64,000 nt of DNA from RHKX01 sp963823275 (GCA_963823275.1 CAWGKW010000002.1:992001-1056000), one strand, 5' to 3'; shown: positions 42,845-52,853, counted from the first letter of the stretch. Notes: a model not told the origin generated them from the letters alone. Translations and numbers: made by a program.

Positions 42845-43711
42845 GTGTCCACCTACCCGGATGATCTCCGCGACCTCGTCGAGGGCTACCTGAGCGGGCT
42901 GACCTACTCCCCGCGCGCCGAGACCGCCGGGATCGAGGCGGCGATGCGCTACTCGCTGCTCGCCGGCGGCAAGCGGATCAGGCCGGTGCTCTGCCTGGCG
43001 ACGGCAAGGGCATTCGACCTCCCGCCCGAGCAGCTCCTGCCCACGGCTGCCGCGCTCGAGCTGATCCACACCTACTCGCTGATTCACGACGACCTACCGG
43101 CGATGGACGACGACGACCTGCGCCGCGGTCGTCCGACCTCCCACGTCGCGCACGGCGAGGACGTTGCGATCCTCGCCGGCGATGCGCTCTTCGCCGAGGC
43201 GATCCGGCTTGCCTGCGAGCAGCGGGGCGAGCCCGAGCGCGTGCTCGCCGCGGTCAGGGAGATCGCCGCGGCCACCGGTGTCGACGGGATGGTCGGGGGC
43301 CAGTACGTCGATGTCGTCGGCGGCGGTGACGATCCGGACTCGCTCCGGCTCCTGCACACGCTGAAGACCGGAAGGCTGATATCCGCAAGCGTCGGCGCGG
43401 CGCTCGCACTCGCCGGCGGAAGCGAGTCCGTCCAGGCGCCCTACCGCCGTTTCGCCTCCGAGCTGGGACTGCTCTTTCAGATCGTGGACGACATCCTCGA
43501 CGTCACCGGCAGCGACGAGCAGCTCGGCAAACCGAGCGGGTCCGACGAGCGCCACGGCAAGGTCACCTACGTCAGCCTCTACGGGCTCGACCGGGCTCGT
43601 GTCCTTGCCGGGGAGTCGCATCGCGGGGCCATCTCGGCGCTGCAGTCGGCGAGTGGCGATGTCGCCGCACTCGTCCAGATCGCGGACTTCATCTCCACGC
43701 GATCGACCTAG
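42845..43711 (+). CDS. ispA: Polyprenyl (farnesyl/geranylgeranyl) diphosphate synthase
   Basis: A 288-residue all-trans prenyl synthase. The first Asp-rich motif reads HDDLPAMDDDDLRRGRPTSH and the second FQIVDDILDVTGS. The region before the first motif (ALELIHTYSLI) and the two-residue insert within it fit the bacterial farnesyl/geranylgeranyl type. It condenses IPP with allylic diphosphates for quinone, carotenoid or lipid carrier synthesis. GTG at 42845 is 3 nt after the preceding stop. dxs, which supplies the precursors, lies 1.3 kb downstream. Confidence 0.9.
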   Translation: MSTYPDDLRDLVEGYLSGLTYSPRAETAGIEAAMRYSLLAGGKRIRPVLCLATARAFDLPPEQLLPTAAALELIHTYSLIHDDLPAMDDDDLRRGRPTSHVAHGEDVAILAGDALFAEAIRLACEQRGEPERVLAAVREIAAATGVDGMVGGQYVDVVGGGDDPDSLRLLHTLKTGRLISASVGAALALAGGSESVQAPYRRFASELGLLFQIVDDILDVTGSDEQLGKPSGSDERHGKVTYVSLYGLDRARVLAGESHRGAISALQSASGDVAALVQIADFISTRST

Positions 43712-43906
43712 GGAGCGGTCTGTGATGGGCCTGCCGGTATTCGGCGCGGGCTCGCTTGGGGCGAAGAACTTTAGGAGTTCGGCCCGTAACTAAGCGGATG
43801 TCCACCGCAATAGCGGGCATTCGATTGAGCCTTGGGGGAGATGGTTGGTCTCTCTTGTCCTGATCGGTGGGCGGGTGAGATCAAACCGACAGATTGGAGC
43901 ACGTAC

Positions 43907-44840
43907 ATGAAGTACGTCAAAGGATTCAAGCCCTCCGGATCGATGCTAGTCGCGATCGTCGCGCTGGTCGTCGCATGTGCCGGAACGGCCGTAGCGGCAG
44001 CCACCATCCCAGGCTCGAGCCTGACCAACGACTCGGTGGCGAGCAAGAAGATCAAGGATAAGACGCTCAAGGTCAAGGACTTCACCGCGAAGACGAAGTC
44101 GAAGCTCACGGGCGCCACGGGAGACACCGGAGCGACGGGAGCCGACGGAGCCCAGGGACCGGTGGGGCCGGCAACCCCGGCGACCTACACCAACCCGCAG
44201 TGGGGTCAGATCGACAGAAACACCATCGGTTCGCCGGTGGTGGCCCTTCGCGGGGGTCCCTACGTGGGAGCGGAGGCACCCCCCTTCGGCATCGGCTCGT
44301 TGAGCCTGACGGTCGACGGGGCCGGCGGGTCGGCCGGGGCCGGCCCGGAGCAGGCGACGTTCGGCAATGAGACCGGACTTCGTGGGCGACTTCGTCGGTG
44401 GCGTGACCGCGTTGGGGTTCCACGTCTACACGACGGGGGAGAACAACGCGCGGGCCACCCCGAACATGCCCTCGATCAAGATCGAGTTGGACCCGGAGCT
44501 CACCGCGACGGGCAGCAACTTCTCGACCGCGGTATTCGTTCCCGACAACTCGACCGCCGATGAATGGAGCGGCTACATCAACGCGGCCGACGGATCAGAC
44601 GGGTTCTGGTTTCTGACCGGGGCCGCCGGCACGGCGACGGGCTGCAACCAAACGACCACCTGCACCTTCGCTCAGATGCAGGATGCACTCGATGACGGCG
44701 CGCCCGACTCGACCATCTACACAGTTGCCGTCGGCAAGGGTCGTGACAACGCATGGGCAGGCTCGGTCGACGGCCTGCGGATCAACAACATCGTCTACGA
44801 CTTCGAGCCGTTCGGAGTCCAGGAGACGTCGGCTCCGTAA
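43907..44840 (+). CDS. Secreted protein with short collagen-like tract, one-base shift
   Basis: About 310 residues. An N-terminal signal (MLVAIVALVVACAGTAVAAATI) precedes PGSSLTNDSVASKKIKDKTLK, then five or six Gly-x-Thr/Ala triplets (GATGDTGATGADGAQGPVGP), then a beta-rich domain rich in Thr and Asn with one cysteine pair (GCNQTTTCTF). The frame breaks near 44371 (ACCGGACTTC, one extra G), after which DFVGDFVGGVTALGFHVYT continues. I know this signal plus KI-K-N/D repeat plus collagen layout from Thermoleophilia, where its role is unknown. GGAG lies 9 nt before ATG. The 195-nt gap upstream shows no recognised element. Confidence 0.75.
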
Positions 44841-44850
44841 GCGGCCGAGC

Positions 44851-44869
44851 CGCGGCGGCCACCGCCGCG
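44851..44869 (+). terminator. Hairpin after the collagen-like gene
   Basis: CGCGGCGG, loop CCA, CCGCCGCG: an 8-bp all-GC hairpin starting 10 nt after the stop codon. It has no T-run. It probably ends the collagen-like transcript before dxs. Confidence 0.6.
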
Positions 44870-45019
44870 ACGGAACCGGGATCGGGTCCGGGGCGTCATC
44901 GCCTCGGGCCCGACTCATTCAGGGTCTCTTTCATCGGGGCGTTTGCGGCCCACCCCGGAAGGGCAACCTGTGACAATCGGGAGGCCGAAGCGCCTTCAGC
45001 CCCCCGGCACCTCGAAGCG

Positions 45020-47040
45020 ATGAGCGACAGCGACCGCACAGACATCCCCTATCTCCTGGACCGCATCGACGGACCGGCCGATCTGCACCAGCTCGACGAC
45101 GCCCAGCTGCAGCAGGTCGCGCAGGAGGTCCGAGAGCTGATCATCGACACCATCGGTGAGGTCGGCGGGCATTTCGGCGCCAACCTCGGCACCTGCGAGC
45201 TGACCGTCGCCCTGCACAGCCTGATGGAGTCCCCGCGGGACAAGATCCTCTGGGACGTCGGCCATCAGTCCTACCCACACAAGATCCTGACCGGTCGCAA
45301 GGACCGCCTCTCGACGATCCGCCAGTACGGCGGCCTCGCTCCGTTCTGTTCGATCCCCGAGTCCCAGCACGACATCATGGGCGCCGGCCACGCCTCGACC
45401 TCGATCGGCTACGGGGTCGGCCTGAAGGAGGCGATGCGCCACGGGATCGGTGCCGACGGCAAGGTCGTCGCGGTGATCGGAGACGGCGCGCTGACCGGCG
45501 GGGTCGCCTACGAGGCGCTGCAGCAGGCCGGCGGCCTCGAGACGCCGATGGTGATCGTGTTGAACGACAACGGCATGTCGATCTCACCCAACGTCGGCGC
45601 GCTCTCCCACTACTTCAACCGTTTCAGGCTCAACCCCCGGCTGTTCCACGCCCGCGAGGACGTCGAGGATCGGCTGACCAAGCTGCCCCTCGGTCTCGGT
45701 CCGCGAATCGAGCGACTCGGCCCCGAGATCAAGTCGGCGATCAAGGCCTACTGGGCCCCGGGGTTGCTGTTCGAGGAGCTCGGGATCGCCTACATGGGGG
45801 TCGTCGACGGCCACGACGTCGCCGACCTGCGCTGGGCGCTGCGCCGGGCATTCGAGGCGCAGCGACCGGTCGTCGTCCACATCCATACGGTCAAGGGCCG
45901 TGGATTCGCCCCCGCTGAGGACGGCGGCCTCGAGGGAATGGAGAAGTGGCACGCCGCCAAGCCGGGCTCGATCGTCGACCGCAGGCCCGCGCCCCCGAAG
46001 CCGAAGCCTGCGCTGGTGCCGGTCACCGAGTCGGACGCTCCCGCCTCGATCGCTCCCGAGAAGCTCGAGGCCGCCGCTCCGAAGCCGGCCCCGCCGGCCT
46101 ACACGTCGGTCTTCGCCAAGGCCCTCGTCGCCGAGGCGAAGCGCGATAAACGGGTGATCGGCATCACGGCAGCGATGGCCGGCGGCACCGGGCTCAACGA
46201 ACTCGCCGATGCCGTGCCCGACCAGTACTACGACGTCGGCATCGCCGAGCAGGACGCGGTTCTCTTCGCCTCGGGCCTCGCCCTGCAGGGAGCCAAGCCC
46301 GTCTGCGCGATCTACTCGACCTTCCTTCAGCGGGCCTTCGACCAGATCGTCCACGACGTCTGCCTCCAGGAGCTCAACGTGGTGTTCGCGATGGACCGTG
46401 CCGGTCTCGTCGGTGACGACGGGCCGACTCACCACGGCGCCTTCGACGTCTCCTACTTCCGGCCGCATTGCCGAACGTCGTCCTGATGGCACCTCGCGAC
46501 GAGGCGATGCTGGTCAACATGCTCCGGACCGCGCTCGCCCACGACGGTCCGATCGCCTTCCGCTACCCGCGCGGCACCGCCGAGGGCGTGCCCCTCCCCG
46601 AGCCTCCGCGCGAGATCGAGATCGGCAAGGGCGAGATCCTCCAGGAGGGCGAGCGCATCGCCCTGCTCGGCTACGGGTGGGGGGTCCAGGTCGCCAACGA
46701 CGCGGCCACGATCCTCGCCGAGCATGGTCTCCGGCCCACCGTCGCCGATGCCCGCTTCGCCAAGCCGCTCGACGAGCAGCTCGTCGAGCGGATCGCCGGC
46801 GAGCACGAGCTCGTGGTCACGATCGAGGAGAACGTCCTCCCGGGCGGCTTCGGCGCAGCGGTGCTCGAGCATGTCGAGGATTCGCTGGGCTCCGATCGCG
46901 CCCGGATCATGCGGATCGGCCTTCCCGACCGTTACGTCACCCACGGCAAGCCCTCGCTGCTTCGCAAGGAGGTCGGCCTGACCGGCGAGGCCGTCGCCGA
47001 CCGGATCCTGAGCGCCCTGCGCACCCCTGCGAAAGCCTAG
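45020..47040 (+). CDS. dxs: 1-deoxy-D-xylulose-5-phosphate synthase, one frameshift
   Basis: About 673 residues. It joins pyruvate and glyceraldehyde-3-phosphate with thiamine diphosphate, the first step of the MEP isoprenoid path. GDGALTGGVAYEAL with VLNDNGMSISPNVG is the ThDP site, HVHTVKG-type HIHTVKGRGF follows, and DVGIAEQDAVLFASGLAL and GLVGDDGPTHHGAFD mark the second domain. A Pro/Ala/Lys-rich linker of about 45 residues joins the halves. The frame breaks near 46465, between YFRP and LPNVVLMAPRDEAML (one base lost or two gained). ATG 45020 is preferred. Confidence 0.94.
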
Positions 47041-47084
47041 GCCGGCGCCGCCCGGCGAGGCCCGCTCGGAGCCCGAAATGCGAA

Positions 47085-47107
47085 AGCGCCCCAACTGGTG
47101 GGGCGCT
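47085..47107 (+). terminator. Hairpin terminator after dxs
   Basis: AGCGCCCCA, 5-nt loop, TGGGGCGCT: a perfect 9-bp stem 44 nt after the dxs stop. It separates dxs from the tlyA cluster. Confidence 0.8.
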
Positions 47108-47303
47108 CTCGGGTACAGGGAGGAGAGTTGTGTGTTTTGAGAGGGACCGGCTACAGGGACATCGCGATATGTGGCGGTGGCCAACCGGTCCTTAAGCTTG
47201 GATCCAGAATACGAACACCTGTCCGGTTTGTGTGTGAGTCCGATCACATACATCCTGATTCGTCTCCACGCCCTTCGATCGGCGGCCGCTACCGTCTCCG
47301 GTG
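47108..47303 (+). other. Structured leader / promoter region before tlyA
   Basis: This AT-richer gap contains a nested inverted repeat. AGGGACCGG (47142-47150) pairs with CCGGTCCTT (47185-47193) with one G-T pair, and inside it ACAT (47159-47162) pairs with ATGT (47169-47172). Further down, TACCGT (47290-47295) lies 8 nt before ATG 47304 and fits the -10 pattern. No coding potential or known RNA family is recognised. Confidence 0.4.
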
Positions 47304-48086
47304 ATGAGCAGGGTGCGCCTCGACAACCTCTTGACCGAACGCGGCCTGGCGCCGTCTCGGACCGCCGCGGCTACCTCCATTCGGGCGGGCCTGGTCCGGG
47401 TCGGGCGCGGCGGAGAGCGTGCGTCGAAGCCGAGTCAGCTCGTCGCCGACGACATCGCGGTGGAGATGGAAGAGGGGCGCAGGTTCGCTTCCCGCGGCGG
47501 GCTCAAGCTCGAAGCGGCGATCGATCGGTTCGGCCTGGAGGTCGAGGGTCTGGATTGTCTCGACGTCGGCGCCTCGACCGGGGGCTTCACCGACTGCCTG
47601 CTGCAGCGCGGCGCCGCCCGCGTGATCGCTCTCGACGTCGGGCATGGGCAGCTGGATTGGGCGCTGCGAAATGACCCCAGAGTCATCGTCTTCGAGGGCT
47701 TCAACGCTCGCAACCTGGTGGCGGGCGAGCTGCCGTATCTCGCCTCCCTCGCGGTAATCGACGTCAGCTTCATCTCATTGGCCAAGGTGCTCGACCCGGT
47801 CGCCGCCGCGATCGCCGATGATGCAGAGGTGTTGGCGATGGTCAAACCGCAGTTCGAGCTCGGCCGGGGCCGGGTGGGTAAGGGGGGAGTGGTTCGCTCG
47901 AGCGACGATCGTCGTGAGGCGGTCGGCAGCGTGGTCGCCGCCGCCGACTCACTGGGGCTCGCCCTGCTCGGGGTCGCGGCCGCGGGCGTTCCCGGGCCCA
48001 AGGGCAATCAGGAGTTCTTCGTCCGGCTCGCCCGCGGGGACGGAGCCGATGACCCCACTGCGCTGATCGAGGAGATGGTGAGTTGA
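47304..48086 (+). CDS. tlyA: TlyA family rRNA 2'-O-methyltransferase
   Basis: A 260-residue protein. Residues 1-60 form an S4 RNA-binding domain (VRLDNLLTERGLAPSRTAAATSIRAGLV), followed by the linker FASRGGLKLEAAID and an FtsJ-like methyltransferase fold with the SAM loop CLDVGASTGGFTDCLLQRGA and MVKPQFELG. In mycobacteria TlyA methylates 16S and 23S rRNA and governs capreomycin sensitivity. ATG 47304 is preferred to GTG 47301 because it gives the usual 8-nt spacing to TACCGT. The stop overlaps nadK (TTGA). Confidence 0.92.
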   Translation: MSRVRLDNLLTERGLAPSRTAAATSIRAGLVRVGRGGERASKPSQLVADDIAVEMEEGRRFASRGGLKLEAAIDRFGLEVEGLDCLDVGASTGGFTDCLLQRGAARVIALDVGHGQLDWALRNDPRVIVFEGFNARNLVAGELPYLASLAVIDVSFISLAKVLDPVAAAIADDAEVLAMVKPQFELGRGRVGKGGVVRSSDDRREAVGSVVAAADSLGLALLGVAAAGVPGPKGNQEFFVRLARGDGADDPTALIEEMVS

Positions 48087-48937
48087 CCAAGATCGCCGTC
48101 TACACCCATTCCCGCCCGAGCAATACCGATGTCGGCATCATCGCCGCCGCCAGGGCCGCCGAGGAGGCCGGGTTCGAGCTCGTCGTCACCGAGCGCGAGC
48201 CGGCGCCGGGAAACGAGCGCGGTGGCTCGCTCGAGGGCGTGCGGTTCGTCGACGAGCTGCCGGCCGATGCCGACCTCTGCCTTGCGCTCGGCGGCGATGG
48301 CACGATCCTGCGCGCCCTGCGGCGCTACGCGACCCTCGGCGTTCCCGTTTTCGGGATCAACTACGGGACGGTCGGGTTCCTCGCCGCGGCCGAGGCCTCG
48401 GAGCTCGACACGGGCCTCGCCCGCGCTCTCGCGGGCGACTTCGAGACCGTCTCCCTGCCGGGGCTCGACGTTGAGGTTGGTGGGAAGAGGCACATCGCGG
48501 TCAACGACGTCTCCTTCACGCGGCGACCCCATCACAGGGTCGCCGAGCTCAGCTACAGCGTCGGCGGCCGTGAGGTGGGCCGGGTTCGCTGCGACGGTCT
48601 GGTGGCCGCGACCCCGGCCGGATCCACCGGCTACAACCTTGCCAACAACGGCCCGATCCTCGCCTGGGGAGTGGAGGGTTACGTGGTCAGCTTCATCGCC
48701 CCGCACACCCTGACCGCGCGGGCGCTCGTCGTCGCCCCCGGCGACTTCCTGCACGTGACCAACGTCGGCGAGCGTGATTGTGTCGACGTCGGCATCGACG
48801 GGGTCGAGACCGGCGAGGTCAGGCCCGGCGAGGAGGTGGTCGTCGGCTTTCGGGACGGGCTGGCCCTGCTGGCCCAGCTCGAGGGCGACACCTTCTACAA
48901 GCGGATCAGGGAGAAGTTCGGTCGCCTGGCCCACTGA
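48083..48937 (+). CDS. nadK: NAD kinase
   Basis: A 284-residue kinase making NADP from NAD. LALGGDGTILRALRRY is the GGDG phosphate-site motif, VFGINYGTVGFLA follows, then the second conserved part (LVAATPAGSTGYNLANNGPIL) and the late VDGVETGEVRPGEEV. TTG at 48083 overlaps the tlyA stop by 4 nt, giving coupled translation. recN follows after a 89-nt gap. The order tlyA-nadK-recN is the same as in mycobacteria. Confidence 0.95.
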   Translation: MTKIAVYTHSRPSNTDVGIIAAARAAEEAGFELVVTEREPAPGNERGGSLEGVRFVDELPADADLCLALGGDGTILRALRRYATLGVPVFGINYGTVGFLAAAEASELDTGLARALAGDFETVSLPGLDVEVGGKRHIAVNDVSFTRRPHHRVAELSYSVGGREVGRVRCDGLVAATPAGSTGYNLANNGPILAWGVEGYVVSFIAPHTLTARALVVAPGDFLHVTNVGERDCVDVGIDGVETGEVRPGEEVVVGFRDGLALLAQLEGDTFYKRIREKFGRLAH

Positions 48938-49026
48938 CCGATGGTGAGGCCGCGGGCTCGCAGCCCGCTCTGGGCTTTGACCTGCATTCGTATTGTCTGT
49001 CGGGGGCGGCTGGTATCCCACCGGGG

Positions 49027-50706
49027 ATGCTTCGAGAGCTGCGAATCGAGAACCTGCTTCTGATCGAGCGGGCCGAGCTGCGCTTCGGGCCCGGCCTGAA
49101 CGTGATCACCGGCGAGACCGGTGCCGGCAAGACGGTGCTCGCCCATTCGCTCGATCTCCTGATGGGCGGTCGGCCGCGCAGCGGTGTGGTCCGGCCCGGT
49201 GCCGAGGAGGCCTGGGTGGAGGGAACGTTTGAGATCCCCGAGGAGCTGCGCGAGGACCCCGAGATGAGCGAGCTGTCGGAGCGGCTCCCGCCGGGCGAGG
49301 AGGTCGCCCTCGCCAGGCGCGTGTCGGCCGGGTCCGGCCGCTCCTCGGCGTTCATCGCCGGTCGTTCGGCGTCGGCGGCCGATCTGAGGGTTCTGGGGTC
49401 GCGTCTGCTCGCCTTCTACGGCCAGCACGAGCACCGCAGGCTCACCCTGGCCGCAGCCCAGAGCGAGATCCTCGACGGTTTCGCCGGCAGCTCCCACCTG
49501 GAGCTCCGCGGCACCTACCGGGCCGCCCACGGCCACGTCGTCGCGCTCGCCCGCGAACGCGACGAGCTCGCCACCAGGGAGGGCGCTCGCGAACGTGACA
49601 TCGACCTGCTCCGATTCGAGCTCGGCGAGATCGAAGACGCGGCGATCGAGGCCGACGAGCAGCAGGCGCTCGAGGTTGAGCGAGATCGCCTCCGCCACGT
49701 GGAATCCCTTCGGGAGGGAGCTGGCGCGGCGCTGATGGCGATCGCGGGCGGGGAGGAGGGCGGTGGCGCCACCGCCCTGCTCGCCGAGGCGGAGGGCGCC
49801 CTGGGCCGCTCCGGGAACGTCGACCCGGCCCTCGACGCGCTCGCCGCCCGCACCGTCGCCATGGGCGTCGAGCTCACCGACCTCGCCCAGGAGCTTCGCA
49901 CCTACCTCGACGGGGTCGAGGCCGAGCCGGGCCGGCTGGAGGACCTGGAGGCCCGGCTCGACGCGATCGATCGCCTTGTCCGCAAGCATGGCGGCAGCGT
50001 CGATGCGGTCCTTTCCCACGCCGAGCACTGCCGGGCGGAGCTCGACCGTCTCGAGCGGGCATCCGAGCGCGGCGGCGAGCTGGCCGCCGCGTTGACGGAG
50101 GCGAAGGCGAAGCGCGCGAAGCTGGGCGGGAAGCTCTCGAGTTCGCGGGCGGCGGCGGCGCCGAAGCTCGAACGGCAGGTGGCGGCTGAGCTCGCCGAGC
50201 TGGCGATGGACGGTGCCCGCCTCGAGGTCGGCCTCGAACCGGCCGCGGACGGCTTCTCCTCCTCGGGTCAGGAGACGATCGAGTTGCGGGTTGCGACCAA
50301 CCCCGGGATGCCGATCGCGCCGCTCAGCGAAGCCGCATCCGGCGGCGAGCTCTCCCGGGTCATGCTGGCGCTCTCGGGCCTCGGCCCGGCAGGGGATGTC
50401 GAGACGGTGGTCTTCGACGAGATCGATGCTGGAGTGGGCGGCAAGGTCGCGCGCCGGGTGGGGGAGCGCCTGCGCGGGCTCGGCGAGGGCCGGCAGGTCG
50501 TCTGCATCACCCATCTGGCCCAGATCGCATCGCTCGCGACCACTCACTTCCGGGTTGAGAAGGAGTCCAGCGGCTCCGCGACCGTCGCCCGAGTCGAGGC
50601 CGTCTGCGGTGAGGATCAGCTGGCCGAGATCGTCCGCATGCTGGGGGCCGACACCGGAGATGAGGCTGCCAGCAGACATGCCAGGGAACTGCTGACCGCC
50701 GCCTAG
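49027..50706 (+). CDS. recN: DNA repair protein RecN
   Basis: A 559-residue SMC-like ATPase acting in double-strand-break repair. Walker A GETGAGKTVLAHSLDLLMG lies near residue 32, the RecN-specific YGQHEHRRL near 140, and a long coiled coil (about 160-380) separates it from the signature SEAASGGELSRVMLAL and Walker B VVFDEIDAGVGGKVA. CITHLAQIA closes the ATP site. The coiled coil is rich in Ala, Arg and Glu. ATG at 49027 gives the exact family N-terminus MLRELRIENLLLIE. Confidence 0.95.
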   Translation: MLRELRIENLLLIERAELRFGPGLNVITGETGAGKTVLAHSLDLLMGGRPRSGVVRPGAEEAWVEGTFEIPEELREDPEMSELSERLPPGEEVALARRVSAGSGRSSAFIAGRSASAADLRVLGSRLLAFYGQHEHRRLTLAAAQSEILDGFAGSSHLELRGTYRAAHGHVVALARERDELATREGARERDIDLLRFELGEIEDAAIEADEQQALEVERDRLRHVESLREGAGAALMAIAGGEEGGGATALLAEAEGALGRSGNVDPALDALAARTVAMGVELTDLAQELRTYLDGVEAEPGRLEDLEARLDAIDRLVRKHGGSVDAVLSHAEHCRAELDRLERASERGGELAAALTEAKAKRAKLGGKLSSSRAAAAPKLERQVAAELAELAMDGARLEVGLEPAADGFSSSGQETIELRVATNPGMPIAPLSEAASGGELSRVMLALSGLGPAGDVETVVFDEIDAGVGGKVARRVGERLRGLGEGRQVVCITHLAQIASLATTHFRVEKESSGSATVARVEAVCGEDQLAEIVRMLGADTGDEAASRHARELLTAA

Positions 50707-50709
50707 GCC

Positions 50710-50715
50710 CATAAT
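50710..50715 (+). promoter_or_regulatory. -10 box (CATAAT) of steA
   Basis: CATAAT, close to the TATAAT consensus, ends 6 nt before ATG 50722 and overlaps the gap after recN. Confidence 0.5.
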
Positions 50716-50721
50716 CGGCGG

Positions 50722-51915
50722 ATGAGCTCCGGCGGCACGCTGCGCGGACTGCTCGGCGGGCGCGCCCGGGCGGACGTCCCCACCGATCCGACTCGCGTCG
50801 TCGTCGGGCCGGTTCGCCTCGGCAAGAAGACCAAGGATCTCGTCAAGCGGCTCGAGCACGGTGAGATCGCCATCATCGACCACCCTGACCTCGATCGGAT
50901 CGCGGCCGACGATCTCGCCGTCTCGGGCGCGGCGGCGGTGATCAACGTCGCCCGGTTCTCGACCGATCGCTATCCGAACATCGGTCCGCTGATCCTCGCT
51001 CGCGCCGGAATCGTCCTGATCGAGGCAGACGGCTCTCCTCTGTTCGACACGCTCTCGAACGGAGATGTGGTCGAGTTGGATGACGGCGACGTGCTGCTCT
51101 CCGGCCAGAGGATCGCTGAAGGAGTACGCCCATCGATCGAGCGACTCGAGGGTCGGCTCGCCGAGCAGCGCGAGCGCATCGATACCGCGATCGCGGAGTT
51201 CGCCCTCAACACGATCGAGCACGTGCGCGAGGAGAGCGGGCTGCTCTCCGGGGAGATCGATCTGCCGCCGACCCGCACCCGCTTCGACGGCAGGCACGTC
51301 CTGATCGTGGTCCGCGGACCGACCTATCGCGAGGACCTCGCGGCGCTCAACGCCTACATCCGCGATGTCCGCCCGCTGATCATCGCCGTCGACGGGGGGG
51401 CCGACGCCGTCCTCGGGGCGGGCCTCAAGCCCGACGTGATCCTCGGCGACATGGACAGCGCCACCGACCGGGCTCTGCGCTGCGGGGCGGAGCTGATCGT
51501 CCACGCCTATCCCGACGGCCGCGCTCCGGGCCGCGAGCGACTCGAGTCGAGCGATCTCGACCACCTGGTCATCCCGGCGCCCGGCACGAGCCAGGACGTG
51601 GCCATGCTGCTCGCCCACGAGCGGGGCGCCGAGCTGATCGTGATGGTCGGCGCTCACTTCAACCTGATCGAGTTTCTCGACAAGAACCGGGCGGGGATGT
51701 CGTCGACGTTCCTGACCAGGCTGCGGGTCGGGGAGACCCTGATCGATGCCAAGGGCGTCAGCCGGCTCTACCGGCCCGGGATGGGGAGGATCGGGGTGGC
51801 GCTCTTCGCGATCGCATTCGTGCTCCTGATCGCGGTCATCGTCATCGCCTCGCCCGGCCTCGACAACGTCTTCCAGCTGCTCTGGCTGAAGATCCGTGAT
51901 GCGCTCGGCGGCTGA
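50722..51915 (+). CDS. steA: SteA-like division-associated membrane protein
   Basis: A 397-residue protein of the SteA (Rv1697-like) family. The middle part (about 190-310) has a thiamin pyrophosphokinase-like catalytic fold: IIAVDGGADAVLGAGLKPDVILGDMDSATD keeps the DGG and GDxDS motifs. It ends with a single C-terminal helix (FAIAFVLLIAVIVIAS). In corynebacteria SteA and SteB act with the RipA hydrolase in daughter-cell separation. The following SteB-like gene and pyrG reproduce the mycobacterial order. Confidence 0.86.
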   Translation: MSSGGTLRGLLGGRARADVPTDPTRVVVGPVRLGKKTKDLVKRLEHGEIAIIDHPDLDRIAADDLAVSGAAAVINVARFSTDRYPNIGPLILARAGIVLIEADGSPLFDTLSNGDVVELDDGDVLLSGQRIAEGVRPSIERLEGRLAEQRERIDTAIAEFALNTIEHVREESGLLSGEIDLPPTRTRFDGRHVLIVVRGPTYREDLAALNAYIRDVRPLIIAVDGGADAVLGAGLKPDVILGDMDSATDRALRCGAELIVHAYPDGRAPGRERLESSDLDHLVIPAPGTSQDVAMLLAHERGAELIVMVGAHFNLIEFLDKNRAGMSSTFLTRLRVGETLIDAKGVSRLYRPGMGRIGVALFAIAFVLLIAVIVIASPGLDNVFQLLWLKIRDALGG

Positions 51916-51974
51916 CATGTACACGCTCGCGGCAGACAACGTGACGCTTCGCCGCCTGCCAGTCTTGCGGGCTC

Positions 51975-52853
51975 ATGGGCTATAGCGGTCGCTACCACGC
52001 TGCCTCCCTGGCAGCCGTCTTCATCGCGCTCGCGGTCGGGATCCTGATCGGCATCGGGCTCGCCGACGACGTCGTCTCCAGCGCCTCCGAGGAGCTCGAG
52101 ACCAGCCTCCGCGCGGACCTGAGCGCGGCCGAGGATCGCGCCGACGAGCTCGAGGCTCAGCTCGACCGTGGCAATCGGTTCGGAGATCAGATCCTGCCCG
52201 CGGTGCTTGCCGGTCGGCTGGCGGGCCAGCGAGTGGCATTGATCGAGTTCGGGGACGTTCCCGACGGGGTCGCATCCGACTCCCGCGAGGCGGTTGAAAC
52301 CGCCGGCGGGGATCTCACTTCGGTGGCCGAGATCGCCCGGCCACCCGATGTCGAGGGACTGGCGGCCGGCCTGTCACCCAGGTTCGCCGCGATTCGCCGC
52401 GACCCGGAAGCCCTCGCGGACCTCGGGACGGCAATCGGGGGGCAGTTGGCCGGTGGAGGGCCGCTCGTCGAGGCGCTGAAGCCGACCCTCTTCGCCACGT
52501 TCACCGGCAGCCTGCGCGGGGTCGACCGGGTGATCCTCGCGCGAGCCGATACGGCTGACCTCGAGCCCGACGAGCGAGAGGTGACGACGACCTTCGAGGA
52601 CGCGCTGATCGGCGGCATCGACAGGAGGGCATTCGCGAGCGTGGGAGTCGAGCTGACGACCACGGACCCGAGCGCCCTGCAGCCGTTCATCGACGCCGGG
52701 ATCGCGACGGTCGACGATCTCGATCTGCCCGCGGGACAGGTCAGCACGGTTTTCGCCCTCGACGGACTGGAGGGCAACTTCGGGGTCAAGGAGGGAGCGC
52801 GCAGCTATCTGCCCGACTTCACCCGTGATCCGGCGACGGCCGGGGCGCCGTGA
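51975..52853 (+). CDS. steB: SteB/MctB-like envelope protein
   Basis: A 292-residue protein. It starts GYSGRYHAASLAAVFIALAVGILIGIGLADD, the diagnostic helix of MctB/SteB (Rv1698-like, DUF3186), followed by a coiled coil (ETSLRADLSAAEDRADELEAQ) and an alpha/beta domain. Mycobacterial MctB was described as a copper-transport protein; the coryneform homologue SteB works with SteA in septation. Its position beside steA favours the second role here. The stop overlaps the next gene (GTGA). Confidence 0.85.
   Translation: MGYSGRYHAASLAAVFIALAVGILIGIGLADDVVSSASEELETSLRADLSAAEDRADELEAQLDRGNRFGDQILPAVLAGRLAGQRVALIEFGDVPDGVASDSREAVETAGGDLTSVAEIARPPDVEGLAAGLSPRFAAIRRDPEALADLGTAIGGQLAGGGPLVEALKPTLFATFTGSLRGVDRVILARADTADLEPDEREVTTTFEDALIGGIDRRAFASVGVELTTTDPSALQPFIDAGIATVDDLDLPAGQVSTVFALDGLEGNFGVKEGARSYLPDFTRDPATAGAP

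Noticed and set aside
47194..47206. Adjacent HindIII and BamHI sites (AAGCTTGGATCC), like a vector polylinker
   Set aside because: No other cloning sites or vector sequence flank them; chance is the simplest reading.
48895..51939. 1014-residue open frame on the minus strand opposite recN and steA
   Set aside because: Composition is that of antisense high-GC coding sequence, and both plus-strand genes have complete family motifs.
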